From the NCBI RefSeq assembly GCF_018326265.1, contig NZ_AP023360.1, positions 1,913,501 through 1,977,500 on the forward strand: DNA of 64,000 nucleotides. The letters run 5' to 3'. Below, piece by piece: positions 1 through 9,005 of the stretch (position 1 is its first letter; every line of letters starts with the position of its first letter). Source of the DNA: Catellatospora sp. IY07-71 (GTDB taxonomy: Bacteria > Actinomycetota > Actinomycetes > Mycobacteriales > Micromonosporaceae). Position numbers and translations under genes: made by a program. The notes beneath the pieces are model-generated. The model was not told the origin of the DNA. It did no database searches and worked only from the letters and a program-made list of their open reading frames with translations.

Positions 1-2
1 AC

Positions 3-662
3 GAGGCGCCCGAGCGCCGCCCGCGCCGCGGCCGCAGGCTGCTGGTCGCCCTGCTCGTGCTGGTGATCCTGGGCGGCGCCGTGTTCAGCCTCAACCTGGC
101 CAATCTGCTGCCGCAGTGGCGCAACCCGTTCGCGGTCGAGAAGACCGACAACAGCGGGCCGCCCCTGCTCCTGTCGATCAAGGACCTGAGCCGGTACGTG
201 GCCGCCGAGGGCAACTTCGAGGTGATCATCGACCTCAAGGAGGACCGGCGGTTCATCCCCGACTGGCTGATCAACCAGCGCACGCTGTTCGTCGCGTCGG
301 GCAACGTCGAGGCGTACGTCGACTTCAGCTCGCTGGGCGACGGCGCGATCGTCGAGTCGGCCGACCGCAAGTCGGTCACCATCACCCTGCCGTCCCCGCA
401 GCTCGCCGAGCCCAAGCTCGACCTGGACCGCAGCTACGTCTACGCGGAGGAGCGCGGCCTGATCAACCGGGTCGGCGACTTCTTCAACGGCGACCCCAAC
501 CGGCAGCAGGAGACGCTGCAGGTGGCCGAGCAGAAGCTGGCCGAGGCGGGCGCCAAGAGCACGCTGGTGGACCGCGCCGAGGAGAACACCCGCAAGATGC
601 TGGAGGGCATGCTCCGCTCGCTCGGCTACACCAGCGTGACCGTGGTGTTCACCGGCGACTGA
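3..662 (+). CDS. DUF4230-like membrane-anchored protein, 5' truncated by the window edge
   Basis: The reading frame is open to the left edge, so the true start is probably outside the window; GTG at 57 would give 201 residues. The visible N-terminus is Arg-rich and leads into one hydrophobic helix (LLVALLVLVILGG), which suggests a signal anchor with most of the protein outside the cytoplasm. The rest resembles the DUF4230 family: a beta-rich core with GNVEAYVDF and SVTITLP stretches, then an Ala/Glu/Lys-rich helix near the C-terminus. I know of no established biochemical role for the family. The gene ends at a hairpin shared with the convergent gene at 705-1745. The family call is pattern recognition only. 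Confidence 0.6.
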   Translation, partial: EAPERRPRRGRRLLVALLVLVILGGAVFSLNLANLLPQWRNPFAVEKTDNSGPPLLLSIKDLSRYVAAEGNFEVIIDLKEDRRFIPDWLINQRTLFVASGNVEAYVDFSSLGDGAIVESADRKSVTITLPSPQLAEPKLDLDRSYVYAEERGLINRVGDFFNGDPNRQQETLQVAEQKLAEAGAKSTLVDRAEENTRKMLEGMLRSLGYTSVTVVFTGD

Positions 663-673
663 GCGGGCCGGCG

Positions 674-702
674 GCCGGCCGGGTGCGCTCGCCCCGGCCG
701 GC
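674..702. terminator. Bidirectional hairpin between convergent genes
   Basis: GCCGGCCGGG at 674-683 pairs perfectly with CCCGGCCGGC at 693-702 across a 9-nt loop. It fills the 42-bp gap between the DUF4230-like gene and the convergent phosphatase-family gene. There is no T tract, which is usual for GC-rich actinomycetes. Confidence 0.6.
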
Positions 703-704
703 GC

Positions 705-1745
705 TCACGGCGTGCCCGACGCCGCCGCCGACGGCGGTGCGCTGGCCGGCGGGGTCACCGCCAGCAGGCCGAACAGGGGCAGATGGCTGCTCAGCGGCGC
801 GTAGCCGCGGCCGACGCCGCCGTCCATGATCTTGAAGTGCCCGTCCGAGGCGAAGATGTAGCTGACCTTCGTGTCGGACGTCTCGCGCATCGTGGTCTCG
901 CCGGTGCGGCAGCGGACGGTGGCGCCCGTGCAGCCGCCCCCGAAGAAGCGCTTGTCCGTGTCGTCGACCTCGGCGAGGCGGCCCATGCCGAGCGGCGCGG
1001 AGTACAGCGCCTGCAGCTCGGGCGCGTCGGGCCGGATGTTCAGGTCGCCGCCGAGCACGACCGGCCGGGTCGCGGCCCAGCCGCCCACCAGCTTGGCCAC
1101 GTGCGCGAGCTGCACCTTGCGCGACTCCGGGTGGTAGTCGATGTGCACGTTGCAGACGCGCACCGTCTGCTCGAACGCGGTGTCCAGGCAGATCATGAAC
1201 CGGGGCTCGTGGCCGTACGGGTTCGGCAGCGCGACGTCGGTCCGGTACTTGATCGCGTCGGTTCCCCGGATCAGGATCGCGTTGCCGAAGTAGCCGGTCT
1301 CCGCGCGGTTGGGCGCCTCGCCCCAGACCTTGCACGCGGCGTTGTTCGTCAGCGTGGGCTTCCAGGCGAACGTGTACGGCGTGCCCACCGCCCGGTCCCG
1401 CTTGCCGAGCAGGTCGCTGAGCGCGAGGTACTGCGATCGGCAGATCTCCTGCAGCATCACCACCTCGGAGCGGTTCTCGTCGATGACCGCGGCGACGGTC
1501 GAGGCCCACTGGGTGGTCGGCAGCGTGGGCGGGCACTGGCCGCCGCACACGTTGAACGACATCACCCCGATGATGTTCGGCGGCGCCGCGGGTGAGGGCT
1601 TGACCGGTTCCGGGGTCGGCGAGGTGCAGGCGGCCAGCAGGGCGGCCGCACCGGCGGCGAGCACCGCCCGCCAGGACGGGCGCCGCGCCGGGGCGCCGGG
1701 ACGGGGAGCGGGGTTCGCGCCGCTGCGTTGCCGGTAGGGAGGCAC
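705..1745 (-). CDS. Lipoprotein of the endonuclease/exonuclease/phosphatase family, SDH motif altered
   Basis: The 346-residue product starts with an Arg-rich segment, a hydrophobic stretch and a lipobox (LLAAC, Cys about residue 40), so it is predicted to be an exported lipoprotein. The fold signature is that of the metal-dependent EEP superfamily: FNVCGG near the start of the domain, LQEICR with the metal-binding Glu, GNAILIR, VCNVHIDYH and LGGDLNIRPD. The final motif, normally SDH, reads SSH (PLSSHLPL), so the usual aspartate is missing. The neighbouring paralogue at 1784-2764 keeps SDH. Substrates of such secreted proteins range from nucleic acids to phospholipids and phosphoinositides, and nothing here decides between them. 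It may be catalytically weakened. Confidence 0.85.
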   Translation of the reverse strand: MPPYRQRSGANPAPRPGAPARRPSWRAVLAAGAAALLAACTSPTPEPVKPSPAAPPNIIGVMSFNVCGGQCPPTLPTTQWASTVAAVIDENRSEVVMLQEICRSQYLALSDLLGKRDRAVGTPYTFAWKPTLTNNAACKVWGEAPNRAETGYFGNAILIRGTDAIKYRTDVALPNPYGHEPRFMICLDTAFEQTVRVCNVHIDYHPESRKVQLAHVAKLVGGWAATRPVVLGGDLNIRPDAPELQALYSAPLGMGRLAEVDDTDKRFFGGGCTGATVRCRTGETTMRETSDTKVSYIFASDGHFKIMDGGVGRGYAPLSSHLPLFGLLAVTPPASAPPSAAASGTP

Positions 1746-1783
1746 GAGGATCCTTCGGGGCTAGTCGTCGTGGCTGAGGGACG

Positions 1784-2764
1784 TCAGGGCTGACCGCCGG
1801 CGGGCGGGAGGTGGGCGACGACGCCCAGGAGCGGGAGGTGGTCGGACAGCGGCGCCAGTTCGGCGACAGGGTAGGCGTCCATGATGGCAAAGTGCCGCCC
1901 GGACGCGAAGATGTAGTCGATCTTCTTGCCGTGGTAGGTGCCCTCGCCCGACCGGCACGGGCCTTTCTCGCAGCCCTCGGGAAACCGCCCCGCGTCGGTG
2001 TCGTCGACCTCGCGGAACGCGCCCGCGCCGCCGGGCGGGGCGTACAGCGCCGACAGCGCCGGATGGTCGGGGTAGAGATTGAAGTCACCGCCGAGCAGCA
2101 CCGGCTCGGTCCCGGCCCAGCCGTCGGCCAGGCGGGCCACCTGACCGGCCTGCTGCGCGCCGACGGCGCTGTGATGGTCGATGTGCACATTGCACACCCG
2201 GACCCGGCCCGTGTCGGGCAGCGCGGCCTGTACGCAGGTCAGCGCCCGCTGCTCGGTCTCGCCCGTGCCGGGCAGCCGCCAGGTCCGCCGGTCCTGGACG
2301 GCGTCGACGTCGCGGATCAGGATGGCGTTGCCGAACCGCGTCTCCCCGCCGCGCTGGCGGGTCTCGCCCCACTGGCGGCACTTCTCGTCGTCGTCGACCG
2401 TCTCCGTCCACACCGCGAGGTAGCGCGGCCCCGGCGAGCCGCCGGACAGCTCCAGGGCGAGGCTCTCGTACTGCGCCCGGCAGAGCTCCTGCAGCAGCAG
2501 GACGTCCACCTTGTGCCGACTCAGCCCGGCTGTGAGAGTCGTCACCCATGAGGCGAGTGAAGCCTTGCGTGGGCAGACGCCCCCGCACACGTTGAAGCTG
2601 AGGATTCGCACCGGAATGGACGGCAAACCATGAAACAACGGCTTTTCCGGATCTGGTTCCTTCGCACCGATGCTGCTCACCAATCCCGTGGCAGCGAGCA
2701 CGGCGAAGAGCACAAAGGCCACAACTGTCCGGTGCTGCCTGGGCGGTCGGATCCGGCGGAACAT
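1784..2764 (-). CDS. Exported endonuclease/exonuclease/phosphatase family protein
   Basis: This 326-residue protein is a paralogue of its downstream neighbour. After MFRRIRPPRQ comes a hydrophobic signal sequence or anchor (FVLFAVLAATGLVS). The EEP motifs follow in order: FNVCGG, LLQELCR, FGNAILIRD, VCNVHIDHH, LLGGDFNLYPD and an intact LSDHLPL, so a metal-dependent phosphoesterase active site looks complete. Several cysteines (CGGVC, CRAQY, CEKGPC) are shared with the paralogue and may form disulfides outside the cell. The two genes lie in tandem 38 bp apart and probably share a promoter in the gap before the divergent gene at 2960. The substrate cannot be told from sequence. Confidence 0.87.
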   Translation of the reverse strand: MFRRIRPPRQHRTVVAFVLFAVLAATGLVSSIGAKEPDPEKPLFHGLPSIPVRILSFNVCGGVCPRKASLASWVTTLTAGLSRHKVDVLLLQELCRAQYESLALELSGGSPGPRYLAVWTETVDDDEKCRQWGETRQRGGETRFGNAILIRDVDAVQDRRTWRLPGTGETEQRALTCVQAALPDTGRVRVCNVHIDHHSAVGAQQAGQVARLADGWAGTEPVLLGGDFNLYPDHPALSALYAPPGGAGAFREVDDTDAGRFPEGCEKGPCRSGEGTYHGKKIDYIFASGRHFAIMDAYPVAELAPLSDHLPLLGVVAHLPPAGGQP

Positions 2765-2959
2765 GTCCGAGATTCTGCCTCACCACTCGGATCCTGTTCG
2801 CACAGTGGGATCGATGGCTTGTCGCTCCCCTTGTCCCGTGTTAGCTTGCAGCCGCCGTGAGGTTCTGGTTGCTCACGGAAGGGTCGGAATGGCCAGGGCC
2901 GTCCCGGTTCCCGGTGTCTCGTGGGGGCGAGAGGCTCGAACGGCGGGGGTTCAACAGGC

Positions 2960-4708
2960 ATGGTCGGCCAACGGGATGATCGATCGGTCCGGCTCGCGCC
3001 GCCGGTCAGATCGCGGCTCTTCCGGCTCTACGGCTCCATGGTCCCGCCCGCCACCCGCGAGCGGATCAAGACGAGCCTGTCGCCGCGCATGATGTCCTTC
3101 CTGGTGCGCTTCGCCGTCCGTCGGGGTACGACTCCGGCTGGCGCCGCCGGCCGCAGGACCCGCCGCTACCGGGCCTCCGGGCTCGTCGCGCTCGGCGCCG
3201 AACACGGCCGGATCGTGGCGCAGACCGTGCACCGGGCGACCCCGCTGGCGGCCCGGCGGGAGACGCTGCGGCAGGTGCTGGAGATCCTCGACGGCGCCGG
3301 TGTGGCCCACTTCGTGGTCCGCGGCGTCGACGACCTGGCCAGTGCGGTCGCGGTGAGCGCCGCCGACCGCCCGGCGGTGCTCCGGGCGCTGCGGGCCGCG
3401 GCCAAGGCGCGCCCGTTCTACTTCGCCGAGGTGATCGGCCAGCACGTACGGTCCCGGCGCCGCGGCGACGACGGCAGATTCTGGCGTACGGCGCAGAAGG
3501 CGGAGGTGGTGCGGGTCGTCCGGCACTACCTGGACAGCGGCGTCATGTTCGGGGCCGAGTGCGGGTGCGACATCGAGTTCTGGCTGCCCGAGGACGGGAT
3601 GCTGCACGCGCCGCGGCCCAACCGCGCCGCGGACCTGGTGCCGGAGCAGGGGCCGGCCACGCTGCTGGGCGAGGAGTCGTTCACCCGGCTGTCCTCGGTG
3701 GACGCCACCGGCTGGGGCTCCTACCCCACCCGCGAGGAGTTCGCGGGCGACCTGCTCGACGACATCACGTTCCCGGTGGACGCCGTCTACACGTGGGTGG
3801 ACGGCGCCGACCCGGCCTGGCGCGACCGCCGGGACCGGGCGCTGCGCGAGCGTCCCCCGGTGCTGGGCCAGGCGGCCAACGCGTCGCGCTACCTCAACCG
3901 CGACGAGCTGCGCTACTCGTTGCGCTCGCTGTGGATGTTCGCGCCCTGGGTGCGCCGGATCTGGCTGGTGACCGACGACCAGGTGCCGCCGTGGCTGGAT
4001 CCGAGCCACCCGAAGGTGACCGTGGTGAGCCATGCCGAGCTGTTCGGCGGCCGCGGGGCGCTGCCCACCTTCAACTCGCACGCGATCGAGTCGCAGCTGC
4101 ACCACCTCCCGGGCCTCAGCGAACACTTCGTGTACTTCAACGACGACGTGTTCCTGGGCCGGCCGTTCCCGCCCGGAAAGCTGTTCCACGCCAACGGCAT
4201 CGCGAAGATCTTCCCGTCCCGCGCGAAGGTCGACCCCGGTGAGCTGGGCGCGGACGCGGACATCCCGGCCACCGCGGCCGGGCGCAACAACCGGCGGCTC
4301 GTCCAGAAGGACTTCGGCCGCCACGTCACCTACAAGATGAAGCACGTGCCGCACGCGCTGCGGCGCAGCGTGCTCGCCGAGATCGAGGAGCGCTACCCCG
4401 AGGAGCTGGCCCGCACCGCGGGCAACCCGTTCCGCGATCCGGAGGACGTCTCGCTGACCTCGTCGCTGTTCCAGTACTACGCCTACGCGACCGGCCGGGC
4501 CGCGGTCGACTCGATCCGCTACATGTACGCCGACCTGTCGTCGCCGACCACCGAGGCCATGCTGCCGCTGCTGCAGGCCAAGCGCGACTTCGACGTCTTC
4601 TGCCTGAACGACACCGACACCGACCCGGCGCAGTTCGACCGCCTGCACCGGCTCATGGAGTCGTTCCTGTCCCAGTACTTCCCGATCCCGGCGCCGTGGG
4701 AGAAGTGA
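2960..4708 (+). CDS. Stealth family sugar-phosphate transferase
   Basis: Stealth proteins transfer hexose-1-phosphate from nucleotide sugars to build phosphodiester-linked surface polysaccharides. From ATG 2960 the protein has 582 residues; a GTG at 2921 would add 13. All four conserved regions are visible. CR1 is DAVYTWVDGADPAWR at about residue 272. CR2 runs from SRYLNRDELRYSLRSL (about 309) through NSHAIESQLHHL to FVYFNDDVFLGRP (about 395). CR3 is HVTYKMKHVPHAL (about 454) and CR4 is CLNDT near 547. The N-terminal 270 residues carry a less conserved region found in actinobacterial members. The stop overlaps the start of the GT2-TagF gene, so the two are translationally coupled and probably act on the same polymer. 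Confidence 0.88.
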   Translation: MVGQRDDRSVRLAPPVRSRLFRLYGSMVPPATRERIKTSLSPRMMSFLVRFAVRRGTTPAGAAGRRTRRYRASGLVALGAEHGRIVAQTVHRATPLAARRETLRQVLEILDGAGVAHFVVRGVDDLASAVAVSAADRPAVLRALRAAAKARPFYFAEVIGQHVRSRRRGDDGRFWRTAQKAEVVRVVRHYLDSGVMFGAECGCDIEFWLPEDGMLHAPRPNRAADLVPEQGPATLLGEESFTRLSSVDATGWGSYPTREEFAGDLLDDITFPVDAVYTWVDGADPAWRDRRDRALRERPPVLGQAANASRYLNRDELRYSLRSLWMFAPWVRRIWLVTDDQVPPWLDPSHPKVTVVSHAELFGGRGALPTFNSHAIESQLHHLPGLSEHFVYFNDDVFLGRPFPPGKLFHANGIAKIFPSRAKVDPGELGADADIPATAAGRNNRRLVQKDFGRHVTYKMKHVPHALRRSVLAEIEERYPEELARTAGNPFRDPEDVSLTSSLFQYYAYATGRAAVDSIRYMYADLSSPTTEAMLPLLQAKRDFDVFCLNDTDTDPAQFDRLHRLMESFLSQYFPIPAPWEK

Positions 4709-7440
4709 GCAGCACCGTGTCCGACCCCACCGTGCCCGCGTACGACGTCGCCGTCGTGGTGCCGATCTACAACGTCGCGGCGTACCTCGGCGAGTGCCTG
4801 GACTCGATCGCCGGGCAGACCGTCTTCGCGCGCTGCCAGGTGCTGCTCGTCGACGACGGCAGCACCGACCTGTCGCCCGAGATCGCGCAGCGCTTCGCCG
4901 GGTCGCACGAGAACGTCGTGTACCTGCGGCAGGAGAACGCCGGGCCGGGCGCGGCCCGCAACCGCGCGCTGGACCTGGCCGACGCGGCGTACGTCGGCTT
5001 CTGCGACGCCGACGACGTGCTGCCGCCGCAGGCGATCGAGCTGCTGCTCACGGCGATCCGCACGCACGGCGCGACGATCGCGGTCGGCAACATGGACACC
5101 TTCCCGGCGCGCACCGACTTCGTCTGGAAGAAGCACTTCGGCAAGGGCGACCGGGTGTTCTCCGGCCTGGCCGACGCGCCCGACCTGATCTTCGACGCCG
5201 GGCCGTGCCACAAGCTGTACGACCTGGCCGCGCTGCGCGCGTCGGGGCTGCGCTTCCGGGAGGGCGTGCACTTCGAGGACGCCTTCCTCTGCGTGCCGAT
5301 GTGGCTGCGCGCGGAGCGGATCGCCCTGGTCGACCGCTTGGTGTACCGCTACCGCCGCCGCCCGACCGGCGACTCCATCATGGACGGCCTCTTCGTCCGT
5401 CCCGCCAACTACTGGGACCACCTGCTGCTCAACGAGACGCTGGACGCGCTGCGGCCGGGCCTCGACCTGTTCCGCAAGGAGGCCCTCGAACGCTTCCTGG
5501 TGCGCAGCTACCAGGGCTTCGCGATGCGCGCGCACGAGCTGTTCGGCGAGGCGGACCTGCGGCGCATGTTCGACGCCTGCTGCCGCATCTACCGCGACAT
5601 CGACATCTCGTTCATCGTGAAGTGGACGCTGGACACCCGGCACCGGGTGGCGTATCTCGCCTGCAAGGCCGGTGACTTCGAGATGTTCGCCCACCCGGAC
5701 CGGGCCCTGCGCGGCGTGCTGGCCTCCGGCGGCGACCTCTTCCTGGACTACCCGGCGCCGTCGGGCTGGCTGCCGCTGCTCAAGAGCTCCGGCATGAAGG
5801 CGTACGCCGAGCAGGTCCGGCTGTCGGCGGACGGCGCCGAGCTGGAGATCTCGGGGCAGTTCACGATCAACGGGCTGCCGCTCACCGACCCGGACCGGGT
5901 GTCGCTGGCGCTGCGCCTGGTGGGCAGCGCGGTGACCGTCCCGGCGCAGGCCGTGTACCGGTCCGACATCGCCGCCGCGCGGCCCGACAACGCCTGGGGC
6001 GGGTTCACCGCCCGCGTCCCGGCCGCGAAGCTGCGGCCGGGCGTGCACACGGTGCGCCTGGTCGTGGACACCCCCACCGGGCAGGCGTCGCGGACGTGCG
6101 CGGTGAGCGCCGCCTACCTGCGCGACGCGTATCCGCGCCGGGTGAAGGGGCGGGTCGTCATCCCGCGTACGCCCCGCACGGGCGAGCAGGCGCTGCTGGT
6201 GGTGCACCCGCTCCGGAGCCGCCGGGAGCGGTTCAAGGCCCGGATGTGGTCGCTGCGGCAGGACTACGAGCAGTACCGGCGGCGCGACCCGTTCTGGCGG
6301 CACCGGCTGGTGCGGCTGCTCACCCTGCCGCTGATGCGCCGCCGGGACGTGTGGCTGCTCGGCGAGCGCCACGACACCGCCCAGGACAACTCGTACCACC
6401 TCTTCCGGCACCTGCGCGGGCAGCGGCGGCGGCACGTCTACTACCTGCTGCGCAAGGGCAGCCCGGACCGGGCCCGGCTGCGCGGCCTCGGCAACGTGGT
6501 GCGGCACGGGTCGCTGCGGCACAAGTTCCTCATGCTGCACGCCAAGCGGCTGATCAACTCGTACGACATCGACTCGTACATGCTGCCGCCGGACTGGGAC
6601 CGGCCCGCCTACCTGCGGCACCTGAGCTGGCGGGTCGGGGCGCGCCGGGTCTTCCTCGACCACGGGGTGGTGGACAAGGACCTCAGCACCGGCATGCACC
6701 GCGGCCGCTTCCCGGTCGAGCTGTTCGTCACCTCCGCGGCGCGGGAGACCGAGTACGTCGCGGAGCGGTTCGACCTGCGGGAGCGGGCGCAGACCCTGGG
6801 CCTGCCGCGCTTCGACGGGCTCGTGCCGGAGCGGGGCTCGCGCCGGGTGCTGTTCATGCCGACGTGGCGCTCCTACCTCGTGGTGCCCTCCTACAGCCGG
6901 GCGGCGGCCGCGAAGCAGGAGTTCCGGGGATCGACCTACCACCGCTTCCTCACCGACTTCCTGGAGAGCCCCCGGCTGGCCGAGGCGCTGCGCCGGCACG
7001 GGTACCGCCTGGACTTCCTGCCGCACTACGAGATGCGGCACGCCGTGCTGGGCGCGGTGGCGCAGAGCGACGTGGTCCGCATGATCGACCAGGGCACGGA
7101 GAGCGTGCAGGACGCGCTGCGCCGCTGCGACCTGTTCGTCACCGACTGGTCCTCGACGGCGTACGACGTCGCCTACCTGGGCACCCCACTGGTGTACGCC
7201 GAGTTCGACCCGGAGGAGTACCGGGCGGGCCACTACCGGCCCGGCTACTTCGACACGGCGCGCGACGGCTTCGGGCCGGTGTGCGGGTCGGCGGAGGAGG
7301 CCGTCACGGCCGTGATCGGTTACCTGGCGCGCGACTGCGTACGGGAGGACGAGTACACCCTGCGCGCGAAGCACTTCTTCGAGCACCAGGACCGGGAGAA
7401 CAGCGCCCGGGTGGCGCGCGCGATCGAGGCCATCCGATGA
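4705..7440 (+). CDS. GT2 glycosyltransferase fused to CDP-glycerol glycerophosphotransferase (TagF-like)
   Basis: About 911 residues. The N-terminal 250 are a GT-A family 2 glycosyltransferase: VVVPIYNVAAYLGECLDSI, LLVDDGST and the metal-binding FCDADD. After a middle region with a beta-rich part (about 360-470), the C-terminal 370 residues match the glycerophosphotransferase family that polymerises teichoic acids. Signs are WLLGERHDT, a DHGVVDKDL segment with the characteristic His, LFMPTWRSY, LPHYEMRH and the DLFVTDWSSTAYDVAYLG block before YRPGYFDTARDGFGP. The likely role is adding a sugar and polyol-phosphate units to a lipid-linked wall polymer at the inner membrane face. GTG 4705 gives a 4-nt overlap with the Stealth gene; GTG 4696 and 4717 are alternatives. 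The donor (CDP-glycerol, CDP-ribitol or other) is not determined. Confidence 0.88.
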   Translation: MSSTVSDPTVPAYDVAVVVPIYNVAAYLGECLDSIAGQTVFARCQVLLVDDGSTDLSPEIAQRFAGSHENVVYLRQENAGPGAARNRALDLADAAYVGFCDADDVLPPQAIELLLTAIRTHGATIAVGNMDTFPARTDFVWKKHFGKGDRVFSGLADAPDLIFDAGPCHKLYDLAALRASGLRFREGVHFEDAFLCVPMWLRAERIALVDRLVYRYRRRPTGDSIMDGLFVRPANYWDHLLLNETLDALRPGLDLFRKEALERFLVRSYQGFAMRAHELFGEADLRRMFDACCRIYRDIDISFIVKWTLDTRHRVAYLACKAGDFEMFAHPDRALRGVLASGGDLFLDYPAPSGWLPLLKSSGMKAYAEQVRLSADGAELEISGQFTINGLPLTDPDRVSLALRLVGSAVTVPAQAVYRSDIAAARPDNAWGGFTARVPAAKLRPGVHTVRLVVDTPTGQASRTCAVSAAYLRDAYPRRVKGRVVIPRTPRTGEQALLVVHPLRSRRERFKARMWSLRQDYEQYRRRDPFWRHRLVRLLTLPLMRRRDVWLLGERHDTAQDNSYHLFRHLRGQRRRHVYYLLRKGSPDRARLRGLGNVVRHGSLRHKFLMLHAKRLINSYDIDSYMLPPDWDRPAYLRHLSWRVGARRVFLDHGVVDKDLSTGMHRGRFPVELFVTSAARETEYVAERFDLRERAQTLGLPRFDGLVPERGSRRVLFMPTWRSYLVVPSYSRAAAAKQEFRGSTYHRFLTDFLESPRLAEALRRHGYRLDFLPHYEMRHAVLGAVAQSDVVRMIDQGTESVQDALRRCDLFVTDWSSTAYDVAYLGTPLVYAEFDPEEYRAGHYRPGYFDTARDGFGPVCGSAEEAVTAVIGYLARDCVREDEYTLRAKHFFEHQDRENSARVARAIEAIR

Positions 7441-7443
7441 CCG

Positions 7444-7465
7444 GCGGCCGGTGAGGCCCGGCCGC
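7444..7465. terminator. Hairpin after the Stealth/TagF operon
   Basis: GCGGCCGG at 7444-7451 pairs with CCGGCCGC at 7458-7465 around a 6-nt loop, directly after the TagF-like stop codon. It separates that operon from the serine dehydratase gene. No T tract is present. Confidence 0.45.
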
Positions 7466-7501
7466 GGGGCGGGCTAGGCTTGGGCGTCCGCGACGAGGGG
7501 G

Positions 7502-8866
7502 ATGTCAGTGATCAGCGTATTCGACCTGTTCAAGATCGGTATCGGGCCGTCGAGCTCGCACACGGTCGGGCCGATGCGCGCCGCGCAGATCTTCGCGGCC
7601 GGGCTGAAAGCGGACGGGAAGCTGCACGAGGTCGCCTCGGTGCGCGCCGAGCTGTTCGGCTCGCTGGGCGCCACCGGCCACGGTCACGGCAGCGACAAGG
7701 CGGTGCTGCTCGGGCTGGCCGGCGAGGACCCGGAGACGGTCGACACCGCCACCGCCGACGCCCGCTTCGCGGACATCAAGCAGGCGGGCCGGGTGGCGCT
7801 GCTGGGCGTGCACGACGCCGCCTTCGAGCTGACCCTGCACCGCCGCCGCTCGCTGCCGTACCACCCGAACGGGATGACCTTCGCCGCCTTCGACGCGGCG
7901 GGCGGCAGCCTGCGCGAGCGCACCTACTACTCGGTGGGCGGCGGCTTCGTGGTGGACGAGAACGCGGCCGGCGCGGACCGGATCAAGCCCGACGACACCC
8001 CCGTGCGCTTCCCCTACCGCACCGGCGCCGAGCTGCTGGCGCTGACCCGGGACACCGGCCTGCGGATCAGCGACATCGTGCTGGCCAACGAGCTGTCCTG
8101 GCGCTCGGAGGCCGACGTGCGGGCCGGGCTGCTGCGCATCTGGCAGGTCATGCAGGACTGCGTCGAGGCCGGCTGCACCAACGAGGGCACCCTGCCGGGC
8201 GGCCTGAAGGTGCGCCGCCGGGCCGCCGAGCTGCAGCGCACCCTGTCGAAGGAGCACTACGCGACCGACCCGCTGCGGGTCATGGACTGGATCACCCTGT
8301 TCGCGCTGGCCGTGAACGAGGAGAACGCGGCCGGCGGCCGGGTGGTCACCGCGCCGACCAACGGTGCGGCCGGCATCGTGCCCGCGGTGCTGCACTACTA
8401 CGCCCGGTTCGTGCCCGGCGCGAACGAGGACGGGGTGGTGCGCTTCCTGCTCACCGCCGCCGCCATCGGCGTGCTGTTCAAGGAGAACGCCTCCATCTCC
8501 GGCGCGGAGGTGGGCTGCCAGGGCGAGGTCGGCTCGGCCTGCTCGATGGCGGCCGCCGGCCTGGCCGAGGTGCTGGGCGGCAACCCGGCGCAGGTGGAGA
8601 ACGCCGCGGAGATCGCGATGGAGCACAACCTGGGGCTGACCTGCGACCCGGTCGGCGGTCTGGTGCAGATCCCGTGCATCGAGCGCAACGCGGTCGCGAG
8701 TGTGAAAGCGATCACTGCGGCCCGCATGGCGCTGCGCGGTGACGGGAATCACTTCGTCTCCCTGGACAAGGTGATCAAGACCATGCGGGAGACCGGCGCG
8801 GACATGAAGATCAAGTACAAAGAGACCGCGCGGGGCGGTCTCGCCGTAAATGTGATCGAATGTTGA
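7502..8866 (+). CDS. sdaA: L-serine ammonia-lyase (iron-sulfur dependent)
   Basis: The enzyme deaminates L-serine to pyruvate and ammonia in the cytoplasm using an oxygen-sensitive [4Fe-4S] cluster. The 454 residues comprise both the beta and alpha domains in one chain. Visible landmarks are [16 protein letters not shown] near the N-terminus, [40 protein letters not shown] and the cluster cysteines in [17 protein letters not shown] and [22 protein letters not shown] 7502 follows a GAGGGGG ribosome site, and TAGGCT at 7475-7480 could be its -10. Length is normal for the family. Its position between two teichoic-acid gene groups is odd for a catabolic enzyme; a hairpin precedes it, so it is probably an independent unit. 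Confidence 0.95.
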   Translation: MSVISVFDLFKIGIGPSSSHTVGPMRAAQIFAAGLKADGKLHEVASVRAELFGSLGATGHGHGSDKAVLLGLAGEDPETVDTATADARFADIKQAGRVALLGVHDAAFELTLHRRRSLPYHPNGMTFAAFDAAGGSLRERTYYSVGGGFVVDENAAGADRIKPDDTPVRFPYRTGAELLALTRDTGLRISDIVLANELSWRSEADVRAGLLRIWQVMQDCVEAGCTNEGTLPGGLKVRRRAAELQRTLSKEHYATDPLRVMDWITLFALAVNEENAAGGRVVTAPTNGAAGIVPAVLHYYARFVPGANEDGVVRFLLTAAAIGVLFKENASISGAEVGCQGEVGSACSMAAAGLAEVLGGNPAQVENAAEIAMEHNLGLTCDPVGGLVQIPCIERNAVASVKAITAARMALRGDGNHFVSLDKVIKTMRETGADMKIKYKETARGGLAVNVIEC

Positions 8867-9005
8867 GCCGTTCGGCGGGGTGTCACAGCGCGCGGGGGCG
8901 CTGTTAGCCTTGTGCCCGCCACGTCCGACCCACGCAGGCCGGGCGTAGGACCCTATGACCCCGTGTGCGCGGCGTCCGTCGACTACCGTGATCGGGAATT
9001 GGCTT

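Noticed and set aside
4519-7386. A 955-codon open frame antisense to the first TagF fusion
   Set aside because: It is Arg-, Gly- and Val-rich with no domain, which is the usual open antisense frame in very GC-rich coding DNA. The sense strand has clear GT2 and TagF motifs.
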